A stretch of DNA of 42,991 nt from Deltaproteobacteria bacterium RBG_16_49_23 (GTDB lineage Bacteria; Desulfobacterota; BSN033; UBA1163). The stretch's first letter is position 1; each line of letters opens with the position of its first letter. The notes below the pieces were generated by a model. It was not told where the DNA came from and searched no databases. It saw only the letters and a list, made by a program, of their open reading frames with translations. This document shows positions 26,018 through 34,013 of the stretch, piece by piece. Location of the stretch: the NCBI GenBank assembly GCA_001798855.1, contig MGQQ01000041.1, forward strand, positions 1 to 42,991, given 5' to 3'. The translations under genes were made by a program, and so were the position numbers.

Positions 26018-27217
26018 ATGAATTATAAACAAATTGTTAAAATGTTGATGTTGATTGGAACGTTGCTGTTTATGGAAATAAACTGGGCTGCTGCCGCAGA
26101 GCCAATTAAGATCGCCAATATCAACTCCCTAAGCGGTATATTAGAACAATTTGGGAATCAAAGCGTCATTGGGTTCAAGATGGGCATGGAATATATCACC
26201 AACGGCACGATGGAGCTTATTGGCCGGCCCATCGAGATTGTCACAAAAGATGACCAGAGCAAGCCGGCTCTCAGTAAACAGCTCCTCACCGAGGCCTATA
26301 AGGATCTTAAGGTGGACTTAGCCGTCGGTCCTACCTCTTCCGGCGCGGGAGTGGCGATGGTTCCGGTTCCCCTCGAATTCAAGAAAATTTTGGTAGTGGA
26401 GCCTGCCGTGTCCGACGACATCACGGCCCAGGGTAACCGCTACGTCTTTAAGACCTCCCGTAATTCCTCCCATGACGCTATCGGCAATGCCCTTGTTGTG
26501 GCGAAACCGGGCGTTTATGTCGCCACCCTGGCCCAGGACTACACCTTTGGGCGCGTCTTCGTCGATATATTCGAAAAAGCCTGTGTGGAGAGGGGCGCAA
26601 AGGTTGTCCATAAGGAGTTTTTGCCGATGGACACCCAGGACTTCACAGCTCCTGCGGAGCGCATCATTCAGGCCATGAAGGATTTAAAGGGTAAAAAATA
26701 CGTTTTCTTAGCTTGGGCAGGAAAGGGCAACCCTCTGGCGATGCTTCATCAGATGAAGTTAGATACGAAGTATGAAATCCAGCTGACCACAGGCGGTCAA
26801 ATTATTCCCGGGTTAAAGGGATACAAACCCTTTGAGGGGATGCAAGGATCGGCCTATTACTATCATGGAATGGTCAAGGATAACGCCATGAATGACTGGC
26901 TGGTTAAAGAACATAAGAAACGCTATAAAGAGATGCCCCCAGACTTTTTCCACTGCGGTGGTTTTGCGGCAGCCGTATTCATTGCGACGGCCATCAAAAA
27001 GGCAGGTTCCACTGATACAGAGAAACTGATCTTGGCGATGGAAGGACTGGAGTGGATGACGCCCAAGGGGAAGATGATCATGCGAAAGGAGGATCACCAA
27101 GCCCTGCAATCACAGTTTCACTTCAAGCTTGCGGTCCAACCTGATGTGGATTGGGCTGTTCCAGAGTTGGTTAAAGTCCAGACAATTGAGGAGTTGAACA
27201 TTCCACTTACCAGATAG
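26018..27217 (+). CDS. livK: Liv-type ABC transporter substrate-binding protein
   Basis: 399 residues. Signal peptide MNYKQIVKMLMLIGTLLFME ... WAAAA (cleavage near residue 28), then a type-I periplasmic-binding fold: IKIANINSLSGILEQFGNQ, AVGPTSSGAGVAMVPV, and VATLAQDYTFGRVFVDIFEKA. Members of this family in anaerobes often bind aromatic or aliphatic acids rather than amino acids, so the liv name indicates family only. It leads a full set of five transporter genes, 140 bases after dctM. AAGGAGG precedes the ATG. Confidence 0.88.
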   Translation: MNYKQIVKMLMLIGTLLFMEINWAAAAEPIKIANINSLSGILEQFGNQSVIGFKMGMEYITNGTMELIGRPIEIVTKDDQSKPALSKQLLTEAYKDLKVDLAVGPTSSGAGVAMVPVPLEFKKILVVEPAVSDDITAQGNRYVFKTSRNSSHDAIGNALVVAKPGVYVATLAQDYTFGRVFVDIFEKACVERGAKVVHKEFLPMDTQDFTAPAERIIQAMKDLKGKKYVFLAWAGKGNPLAMLHQMKLDTKYEIQLTTGGQIIPGLKGYKPFEGMQGSAYYYHGMVKDNAMNDWLVKEHKKRYKEMPPDFFHCGGFAAAVFIATAIKKAGSTDTEKLILAMEGLEWMTPKGKMIMRKEDHQALQSQFHFKLAVQPDVDWAVPELVKVQTIEELNIPLTR

Positions 27218-27320
27218 TTCCCCAGGAAAGGGATGGCCCTTCAAGGGCGAGAGTTTCGCATTTCACTGAATACCCTTGACATAATCCTTTCTGCGCAAGG
27301 AGGATGTTGAAAAGGTTTTA

Positions 27321-28115
27321 ATGGGTCAATACCGCTGGGAGTCAGATTTGGCTAAAGCGCCAGTCATCGAGACTAAGGACCTCACGATCCGCTTTGGCGG
27401 CAATGTGGCAGTTAACACTGTCAACCTCCAGTTCGAAGAATATAGCCTTAAATCCATTATTGGACCCAACGGGGCTGGGAAGACCACCCTTTTCAACCTC
27501 ATCAGCGGCCAATACAAGCCTACATCTGGACAGGTCATTTTCGATGGGCAGGACATAACCGGCCTCGACCCCGCCACACGGACGAAACTGGGTATCGGCC
27601 GCTCATTTCAGTTGACCAACATCTTTTCCACACTTAGTGTGCTGGAAAATGTGCGATTAGCCCTGCAATCCAAGGCCGATGTGGGGATGGTTTTTTGGCG
27701 TCACTGGCGCTCTTATTTCAAATTGGAAGATCAGGCCTACGAGCTTTTAAAACAGGTGCTTTTAGAAGACCGCTGGGCAGACGAAGCCAATACCCTGACC
27801 CACGGTGAGAAGCGAAAACTGGAGATCGCCATCCTGCTGGGATTGGATCCAAAGGTATTGCTGTTGGATGAACCGACAGCCGGCATGAGCATCGAGGAAG
27901 TGCCGGCCATTTTAAAAATCATCCAAAATATTAAAGCAGCTCGCAAACGTACCATTTTATTGGTTGAGCATAAATTCGATATGATCATGAACGTTTCTGA
28001 CTCTATCGCCGTATTAAAAGATGGGCGTCTCATCTGTGACGATGTGCCGGAGGCCGTGTCATGCAACCCGGAGGTTATGGAAGCATACTTGGGGGGAGGC
28101 ATGAAGTATGGCTGA
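27321..28115 (+). CDS. livG: Liv-type ABC transporter ATP-binding protein (LivG)
   Basis: 264 residues. Walker A GPNGAGKTT at 48-56, Q-loop in FQLTNIF, signature LTHGEKRKLEIA (a departure from LSGGQ, as often in LivG), Walker B KVLLLDEPTAGM, and a switch His in VEHKFD. It supplies ATP energy for the LivHM channel together with LivF. The last codons overlap the livF start by eight bases. About twelve extra residues precede the usual LivG start; no better start is evident. Confidence 0.93.
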   Translation: MGQYRWESDLAKAPVIETKDLTIRFGGNVAVNTVNLQFEEYSLKSIIGPNGAGKTTLFNLISGQYKPTSGQVIFDGQDITGLDPATRTKLGIGRSFQLTNIFSTLSVLENVRLALQSKADVGMVFWRHWRSYFKLEDQAYELLKQVLLEDRWADEANTLTHGEKRKLEIAILLGLDPKVLLLDEPTAGMSIEEVPAILKIIQNIKAARKRTILLVEHKFDMIMNVSDSIAVLKDGRLICDDVPEAVSCNPEVMEAYLGGGMKYG

Positions 28116-28836
28116 AATTTCCTCTCCTTCCAGGTCAATCCTGTCTTTATTAAGCGTTCACATCCACATAGGCCAGCACCACATTTTACAGGGCGTTACC
28201 TTTGACGTTGAGGCTGGCCGGAGCACGGTATTACTGGGGAGAAATGGGGCCGGTAAATCGAGTACCCTGCGCGCAATTATAGGACTCAATCCGGTCACTT
28301 CAGGTGTCATAAAGTTTTCAGGTGAGACCATACAAGGCCTCAAGCCTTTTGAAATCAGCCGCTTGGGCATTGGCTTCACTCCGGAGGATCAAGGTGTGTT
28401 TTACAGCCTGACGGTGGAGGAGAATTTCCGGCTTTCTCTGTTTGAAGAGACCGAGCAAACCCGAAGAAACCTCGAGACCGTCTTCGAGCTCTTTCCGGAC
28501 CTCAAAAAGTTCTGGCGCACCAAGGCAGGGCTCCTCTCAGGAGGTCAGAAGCAAATGCTGGGGATTGCCAGGGCCTTCGTCAATGATCATAAGGTTCTCC
28601 TCATCGATGAGCCCTCCAAAGGTTTGGCCCCCATACTGGTTGAGCATCTAGGGCATTCGCTCAACAAGATTAAAGATAAAACAACAGTTGTCCTGGTGGA
28701 ACAGAACTTTTATCTGGCCAGCCAGGTAGGTGTCGATTATTTTATCTTCGACAATGGCCGGGTCGTTCACAAGGGTCAAATGAAAGACCTTGTAGATGAC
28801 CAGGCACTTAAAAAGAAATATCTCGGAATTGGGTGA
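28108..28836 (+). CDS. livF: Liv-type ABC transporter ATP-binding protein (LivF)
   Basis: 242 residues. Walker A GRNGAGKSS, canonical signature LLSGGQKQMLGIARA, Walker B KVLLIDEPSKGLAP and a terminal VLVEQNF switch region, all as in LivF. The N terminus (MAEISSPSRSILSLLSV) lacks a typical first strand spacing but the fold follows directly. Overlaps livG by eight bases and is followed after 63 bases by livH. Confidence 0.92.
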   Translation: MAEISSPSRSILSLLSVHIHIGQHHILQGVTFDVEAGRSTVLLGRNGAGKSSTLRAIIGLNPVTSGVIKFSGETIQGLKPFEISRLGIGFTPEDQGVFYSLTVEENFRLSLFEETEQTRRNLETVFELFPDLKKFWRTKAGLLSGGQKQMLGIARAFVNDHKVLLIDEPSKGLAPILVEHLGHSLNKIKDKTTVVLVEQNFYLASQVGVDYFIFDNGRVVHKGQMKDLVDDQALKKKYLGIG

Positions 28837-28899
28837 TGGATACAAAGCCATATCCTCTGATGGGCGACCGTCAGTCTTAAGCTCATAGTCGGTATTGAA

Positions 28900-29871
28900 A
28901 TGAGAAAATCGATCATCTGGATCTGCGCAATAGGAATACTTTTCATACCGTTGATTTGGATCAAATTGACCCCGTATTTAGTCCTTACAACGGCGGGCTT
29001 AGCATTTGGGATGTTTCTCTTTATGGTCGCCTCGGGCATGACCATCATCTTCGGCCTCATGGACATCCTCAACCTCGCTCACGGCGCTTTATTTGCTATC
29101 GGGGCCTATTTAGGGGGATATCAGATCCTCAATCTGCTCAACACCCTGGGCTGGGTCGAAACGGGTTCTGTCGGTCTGAGCACGATCAGCCTTTTGCTGG
29201 CCATTACAATGGGTGCAGGAGGAGGCGCCATGGTGGGCCTTCTCCTGGAAAGGGTCATCCTCAGGAGGGTATACGGAGATCACCTTAAACAGATCATGAT
29301 TACCATTGGAGTATTGTACGTCATCACCGAATTGATCAAGATCCTCTGGAGACCCACTGCCGAACCGGTCCTGGTCCCCTTGGCCTTCCAGGGAAGCTTC
29401 GACATCTTCGATGTCATCGTGGGCAAGTTCAGAGTCGTGGCCATTGTTATTGGTTTGGTCTTATTTGTGGGTATGCAACTGGTCCTCAGAAAGACCAGGC
29501 TCGGCCTCATTATTAGAGCAGGAGTGGAAAACAGGGAGATGGTTCAAGTTGCAGGCTACAATATCAGCCGTATCTTTACAGCCGTATTTACGGCCGGAGC
29601 AGCACTGGCGGGAATAGGTGGGACCATGTGGTGCATTTTTCAACAACAGGTCACGCCCGAGATTGGACTCGATAATCAAATCTTCGCCTTGATCGTGGTC
29701 ATCATCGGAGGTATGGGATCTGTTACAGGCAGTTTCTTAGGTGCGATCATTGTGGGACTTTCTTTCAACTATGTCGCCTTCCTATGGCCAAAGCTGGCCC
29801 TGGGGATAAATATACTGATTATGGCAACTATCCTTCTTATTCGGCCCAGAGGCTTGATGGGAAGGGAATAA
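28900..29871 (+). CDS. livH: Liv-type ABC transporter permease (LivH)
   Basis: 323 residues with eight to nine membrane segments. Family motifs FGLMDILNLAHGALFAIGAY near residues 50-70 and the EAA-like loop AGYNISRIFTAVFTAGAALAG near 220-240, then IGGMGSVTGSFLGAIIVG. It forms one half of the translocation channel with LivM. Somewhat longer than the usual 290 residues because of an extra N-terminal hydrophobic segment. No strong ribosome site is visible. Confidence 0.92.
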   Translation: MRKSIIWICAIGILFIPLIWIKLTPYLVLTTAGLAFGMFLFMVASGMTIIFGLMDILNLAHGALFAIGAYLGGYQILNLLNTLGWVETGSVGLSTISLLLAITMGAGGGAMVGLLLERVILRRVYGDHLKQIMITIGVLYVITELIKILWRPTAEPVLVPLAFQGSFDIFDVIVGKFRVVAIVIGLVLFVGMQLVLRKTRLGLIIRAGVENREMVQVAGYNISRIFTAVFTAGAALAGIGGTMWCIFQQQVTPEIGLDNQIFALIVVIIGGMGSVTGSFLGAIIVGLSFNYVAFLWPKLALGINILIMATILLIRPRGLMGRE

Positions 29872-29884
29872 CCGGAACAAAATA

Positions 29885-30982
29885 ATGACCACAGAGATGA
29901 CTCCCGTTCAAAGGGAAAGATTTCAAGCCCAACAGGCTTTTTTTAAACGTCCATCCTTTTTAATTCAAGTGGCGTTGGTTATTGGCTTGATATTGGTGCC
30001 GCTCGTCCCTTCATTCCGGGTTATGGATATGATGGCCAAGATTATGATCTTCTCGATCGTTGTGGCTTCCTATGACCTTATCCTTGGGTACACTGGGTTG
30101 CTCTCCTTTGCTCATGCCATGTTCTTCGGCATAGGGGCATATTCCATGGCCTTGTTGTGCTATCATTTAGGATCGCCCCAATGGCATCACCTCATCTTGG
30201 CAACGATCGTGGCTCTTGCCATGAGTGTGGTTCTGGCCCTGATCCTTGCTTTTTTTTCGCTCCGGACCAAGGCCATCTTCTTTGCCATGCTATCCCTTGC
30301 CCTGGCCGATTTTTTCCACATCTTAGGGAGGTCCTGGCGCAATCTAACCCTCGGTGAGGACGGCGTCACCTTTTCCTTGCCGGGCATCTTAAATGTGCAG
30401 GGACAGGGATTCAGTTTGTTTGGTTTGAATATAAGCCCTCGGACCATGACATACTACCTCGTTTTAGTGGTTTCGGTAGCCCTTTTTATCTTCCTGGTAC
30501 GCTTTGTTGGTTCGCCTGTGGGCCGGGTGCTCCAGGCCATCCGTGACAATGAGCAGCGGTCCACGGCTCTGGGTTTCAAGACCTTTCCACATCAGATCTA
30601 TTCCATTGTCTTTGGCTCTTCCATCTCCTCCATGGGTGGCATCCTGTTTGCCTTATGGCTGCGGTACGTAGACCCAGAATCGGTGCTGGGAGTTTTTAGC
30701 ATGGTAGATTATCTCCTCATGGTTATTATTGGAGGGTTAGGCACAATGTACGGAAGCATCATCGGGGCTGCATTCTTTATCACTGTTCAGACCTGGCTTC
30801 CAGATCTGCTGAGAGGGATTGCAGCCAACTTCCCCGATTATGAAATCATCCAGCGCATGGCAGACCGTTGGATGGCCTATTTCGGAGTCATGTTTGTCGT
30901 GGTTATCCTGGTTTTTCCAAAGGGTATTGTTGGCACAGTTCAAAAGATAATCCGCCGGCGAAGAATGGCCTCATTTAAATAG
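29885..30982 (+). CDS. livM: Liv-type ABC transporter permease (LivM)
   Basis: 365 residues. Motifs YDLILGYTGLLSFAHAMFFG near residues 60-80, the cytoplasmic loop RDNEQRSTALGFKTFPHQIY near 220-240 and IGGLGTMYGSIIGAAFF identify LivM. It starts 13 bases after livH. With LivH it forms the membrane channel of the ABC importer; the basic tail KIIRRRRMASFK is cytoplasmic. Completes a five-gene transporter set. Confidence 0.92.
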   Translation: MTTEMTPVQRERFQAQQAFFKRPSFLIQVALVIGLILVPLVPSFRVMDMMAKIMIFSIVVASYDLILGYTGLLSFAHAMFFGIGAYSMALLCYHLGSPQWHHLILATIVALAMSVVLALILAFFSLRTKAIFFAMLSLALADFFHILGRSWRNLTLGEDGVTFSLPGILNVQGQGFSLFGLNISPRTMTYYLVLVVSVALFIFLVRFVGSPVGRVLQAIRDNEQRSTALGFKTFPHQIYSIVFGSSISSMGGILFALWLRYVDPESVLGVFSMVDYLLMVIIGGLGTMYGSIIGAAFFITVQTWLPDLLRGIAANFPDYEIIQRMADRWMAYFGVMFVVVILVFPKGIVGTVQKIIRRRRMASFK

Positions 30983-30992
30983 AGAAGAAGAG

Positions 30993-31841
30993 ATGGGAAA
31001 GTATGTCGAGACCAATGGAATCCGTTTACACTACATCGACCATCCAGGTCGAGGTCCAGTCCTGATTCTCATGCCAGGGCTAACGGCCAACGCTCACTTC
31101 TTTGCAGGAATCGTCAAGGCAGGACTTGTACCATCATTGCATATGTTGGCACTTGATCTGCGCGGCCGTGGGGAGAGCGATCAGCCGGAATCCGGCTACT
31201 CCATGGCGGATCATGCCGCTGATGTTTTGGGGTTGATGGATCAGCTCGGGTTGGACCGGGTTGTACTTGGAGGCCATTCGTTCGGCGGTCTCTTAACCTA
31301 TTACATGGCTGCCCATTTCCCGAACCGCGTTTCGAAGTGCGTCGTTATCGACGCTCCGGCCGAGGTGGATCCCACCGTTCTCGAACAGATCAAGCCATCG
31401 CTCGCCCGCCTTGAGATGGTCGTGCCCTCCTGGGAAGATTACCTAACCTGGGTCAAGGCGATGCCTTACTACGAGGGATGGTGGGACCCAACCATTGAAG
31501 AGTTCTACCGGGCAGACGTTAAAGTCAATCCGGATGGCACCATGCAGTCACGGTCGCGACCGGAAAACATCCGGGCGGCGGTGAAAGGGCTTCTGGAAAT
31601 CGACTGGCCTGGGACGGTCCGGATGATTCGGCAACCGACGATCCTTCTCCGGTCGACTGATCCCTTTGGGCCCCCTGGTTATCCTCCCATATTGCCCGGG
31701 GACAAGGCGAAAAAAACGATGTCATTGCTTTCTGATGGGCGACTTCTCGAGTTCCCAGGAAACCATATCACCTTCATGTTCGGCAAAACAGCCAGCGATA
31801 TTACCAAAGCGATCATTTCGTTTGTCCTCGAAAATCGATGA
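30993..31841 (+). CDS. Alpha/beta hydrolase
   Basis: 282 residues of the alpha/beta-hydrolase fold with no signal peptide. Oxyanion-hole region LILMPGLTANAHFF, nucleophile elbow GGHSFGG with S96, DLRGRGESDQP after strand 4, and the catalytic His in PGNHITFMF near 262. It follows livM by ten bases and probably shares its transcript. Possible roles are hydrolysis of an ester, lactone or C-C bond in the imported compound or of a CoA/ring-cleavage product. Specificity cannot be told from the sequence. Confidence 0.85.
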   Translation: MGKYVETNGIRLHYIDHPGRGPVLILMPGLTANAHFFAGIVKAGLVPSLHMLALDLRGRGESDQPESGYSMADHAADVLGLMDQLGLDRVVLGGHSFGGLLTYYMAAHFPNRVSKCVVIDAPAEVDPTVLEQIKPSLARLEMVVPSWEDYLTWVKAMPYYEGWWDPTIEEFYRADVKVNPDGTMQSRSRPENIRAAVKGLLEIDWPGTVRMIRQPTILLRSTDPFGPPGYPPILPGDKAKKTMSLLSDGRLLEFPGNHITFMFGKTASDITKAIISFVLENR

Positions 31842-31952
31842 GAGAAACGTCCTTACGCCATACATCGAAATCATAGCAAGGGGGACCAGAAATAATTTTT
31901 GAAGATTATTCTATCCTCCCTTTGTCTCATTGCTTTTTTGATCTAAGCAGGA

Positions 31953-33122
31953 TCACAGGGCTCTCCCTGGGACGCCGATGTGTCTTGCAATAACGATTCG
32001 CTGAACTTCTGAAGTTCCTTCGCCGATGTCGAGGAGTTTCTGGTTTCGGTAATGGCGCTCGACGGCATATTCCTTCATCAATCCATATCCGCCATGGAGC
32101 TGGACGGCCTGGTTGGCCACTCGATGGTACATCTCAGAGCAAAACATTTTTGCCATCGCCGATTCCTTTGAGAAGGAGCGATGTTGCTCGCACAACCAGC
32201 AGGCTTTATAGAGCAGTAGCCTTGCCAACTCAATCTCTGTAGCCATGTCAGCAAGCTTAAAGGCATTGACCTGGAAGGTGCCGATCGGTCTTCCGAATTG
32301 CTCCCGTTCGCTGGAATATTTGAGCGCCAATTCAAAAGCGCCCTGAGCGCCTCCCAAACCCATGGCGGCGATGCTGAGCCTTCCACCGTCAAGGGTGGCG
32401 AGCATTTGATGAAACCCATCTCCCCGCCGTCCGAGAAGATTCTCCTTGGGAACTTTACAGTCGGTGAAATAGAGTTCTCCCGTATTGGATGACCTCCAGA
32501 CCATCTTCCCATGCATGGCCTTGGTCGTAAAACCGGGGGTATCATTCGGAACCAGGATGCAGGAGAGTTCATTCTTCCCATCATTCCTCTTGCCTGTGAC
32601 TGCCTGAACCACACAGACCTTGCTGATATCGGTGGTTGAATTGGTAATGAAGATTTTTGAGCCATTGATCACCCAATGGTTGCCTTCCAAGACCGCATTC
32701 GTTTTGGAGGCCCCGGCATCCGACCCCGCATTCGGTTCGGTCAGGCCGAAAGAGGAGAGCGCTTTTCCTGAGCAGAGGTCGGGGAGCCATTTCTTTTTCT
32801 GCTCTTCGTTCCCGTAGTAGTAAATGGGTGAGATCCCCAGGGAGTTTCCAGCTGCAAGGGTGGCCGCCTGAGATCCATCGATTCGCGCAACCTCTTCCAC
32901 AGAGATGATATAAGAGACATAACCCACGTTGCTTCCGCCATATTCTTCGTTCACAAAGGGTCCAAAAAGGCCAAGGTCTCCCATTCTTTTCGTCAATGTG
33001 TAGGAGAATTCTTCCTTATCATCCAGTTCCTGGGCGATGGGAGCGATCTCTTTCTCAGCCAAGTTCCGGACCATCTTTCGAAGCATCTGTTGCTCATCGT
33101 TCAAATCAAAATCGAGTGGCAT
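31953..33122 (-). CDS. Acyl-CoA dehydrogenase
   Basis: 389 residues, typical of short-chain acyl-CoA dehydrogenases. FAD-binding motifs FGLTEPNAGSDAGA and INGSKIFITNS are present, and the catalytic base is E368 in DIGEGTSEVQR, the same position as in mammalian short-chain enzyme. QLHGGYGLMKEYAVER precedes it. It forms the alpha,beta double bond in an acyl-CoA, with electrons passing to ETF (not in the window). Last gene of the run headed by cobO or the second mutase, and convergent with the alpha/beta hydrolase. GGAGGT precedes the ATG. The gap 31842-31952 shows no clear terminator. Confidence 0.92.
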   Translation of the reverse strand: MPLDFDLNDEQQMLRKMVRNLAEKEIAPIAQELDDKEEFSYTLTKRMGDLGLFGPFVNEEYGGSNVGYVSYIISVEEVARIDGSQAATLAAGNSLGISPIYYYGNEEQKKKWLPDLCSGKALSSFGLTEPNAGSDAGASKTNAVLEGNHWVINGSKIFITNSTTDISKVCVVQAVTGKRNDGKNELSCILVPNDTPGFTTKAMHGKMVWRSSNTGELYFTDCKVPKENLLGRRGDGFHQMLATLDGGRLSIAAMGLGGAQGAFELALKYSSEREQFGRPIGTFQVNAFKLADMATEIELARLLLYKACWLCEQHRSFSKESAMAKMFCSEMYHRVANQAVQLHGGYGLMKEYAVERHYRNQKLLDIGEGTSEVQRIVIARHIGVPGRAL

Positions 33123-33139
33123 AGTTACCTCCGATAAAG

Positions 33140-33240
33140 GGGTCGAGGGAACAAGGGTTCAAGGGGTCAAGTTAAAATCTTTTCCTTGAACCCTCGAACC
33201 CTAGAATCCCTGCCTGCCAGCAGGCAGGCTTGAACCCTAA
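33140..33240. repeat. Direct/inverted octamer repeats (GGGTTCAA / TTGAACCC)
   Basis: Units AAGGGTTCAAGGGGTCAAG face TTGAACCCTCGAACCC, with a CCTGCCTGC/GCAGGCAGG palindrome at about 33208-33228. It fills the gap between DUF35 and acyl-CoA dehydrogenase genes. Confidence 0.6.
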
Positions 33241-33246
33241 ATTTAT

Positions 33247-33822
33247 TTATCCCTCATAAGGCACCCAGCAATAGTCGAGCACCGTATTCGTAGGGTTTTT
33301 CGTTCTGAATTCAGCTTTGACCTTCATACCGATATATGGTTTTCCATGTAATAAATAACTTTTGGGGATTGTTGCCAAGCCCGGAAGCTCCACATCTACT
33401 TGCCAGTAGGGGGTGGAAAGCTCAATGCCAATTCCAGCATATACGACTTCCGTAAAGCTATAAATCTTGCCGATCACCGGATTGGGTAAAGTCTTCCAGA
33501 TCATTTCGGTATGGCAGTCCGGGCAATGGGCCCGGGGTGGGATCCAGAGACGGTTTTCTGAACAGTTCTTGTTTGGACAACGGGTGGCCCGCAATTCTCC
33601 TTTTTTGAGACCTTCAAAAAAAGGAGACAGCATCCCATAAGTATGAACATGGGTAAGCGCCCGAGGCCATTCAATCACTGTGCGTGGTTCAGTCTGGCGG
33701 ATTTTAGTAACTTTGCCTATAAATTTTACTTGCCCTTTTCCCTTTGTCTGGACTTTCTTCTTCGGTTGTACTTTCTTTTTTGTCTGAACTTTGGTTTTTG
33801 TCTGCGCCTTTTTCTTTAACAT
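33247..33822 (-). CDS. DUF35 OB-fold / zinc-ribbon protein with lysine-rich N-terminal tail
   Basis: 191 residues. Residues 1-32 are a low-complexity basic tail built from KKKVQ(P/T) units; a zinc ribbon follows (CPNKNC ... CPDC, about 91-112) and then the DUF35 OB fold (GKIYSFTEVVYAGIG ... KVKAEFRTKN). It is the partner of the thiolase-like protein encoded immediately upstream (34014-35408). The tail is absent from the other DUF35 protein in the window and might bind nucleic acid, membrane or partner. AAGGAGG precedes the ATG. In Ltp2/ChsH2 systems a DUF35 domain is needed for the aldolase activity of a Cys-less thiolase relative. Confidence 0.83.
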   Translation of the reverse strand: MLKKKAQTKTKVQTKKKVQPKKKVQTKGKGQVKFIGKVTKIRQTEPRTVIEWPRALTHVHTYGMLSPFFEGLKKGELRATRCPNKNCSENRLWIPPRAHCPDCHTEMIWKTLPNPVIGKIYSFTEVVYAGIGIELSTPYWQVDVELPGLATIPKSYLLHGKPYIGMKVKAEFRTKNPTNTVLDYCWVPYEG

Positions 33823-33884
33823 TGATTCATTCCTCCTTTTCGCTGCACCATTAGATACACAGTAATATTAATCATATCAAAAGC

Positions 33885-33970
33885 TGTCATTCCTGCCCCG
33901 ATTTTCATCGGGATGAACTCCAGCGGGAATCCAGGAAAACACTGGATTCCGGGTCAAGCCCGGAATGACA
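33885..33970. repeat. Palindromic intergenic repeat TGTCATTCC ... GGAATGACA
   Basis: An 86-base imperfect palindrome whose arms begin TGTCATTCC and end GGAATGACA, with ATCCAG/CTGGAT units inside. Such repeats occur in many proteobacterial genomes. It fills the gap between the thiolase-like and DUF35 genes. Confidence 0.7.
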
Positions 33971-34013
33971 AACTAGACAGAACTCATATCGTCATCTATG
34001 AACATGTGTTCGT

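Noticed and set aside
26018..30982. Branched-chain amino acid transporter as the substrate call
   Set aside because: The family is certain, but Liv-type importers in such anaerobes handle many acids, and nothing in the receptor shows an amino-acid site.
31842..31952. Bidirectional terminator between the hydrolase and acyl-CoA dehydrogenase genes
   Set aside because: Only weak AATAAT/ATTATT pairing and no convincing GC stem with a T-run on either strand.
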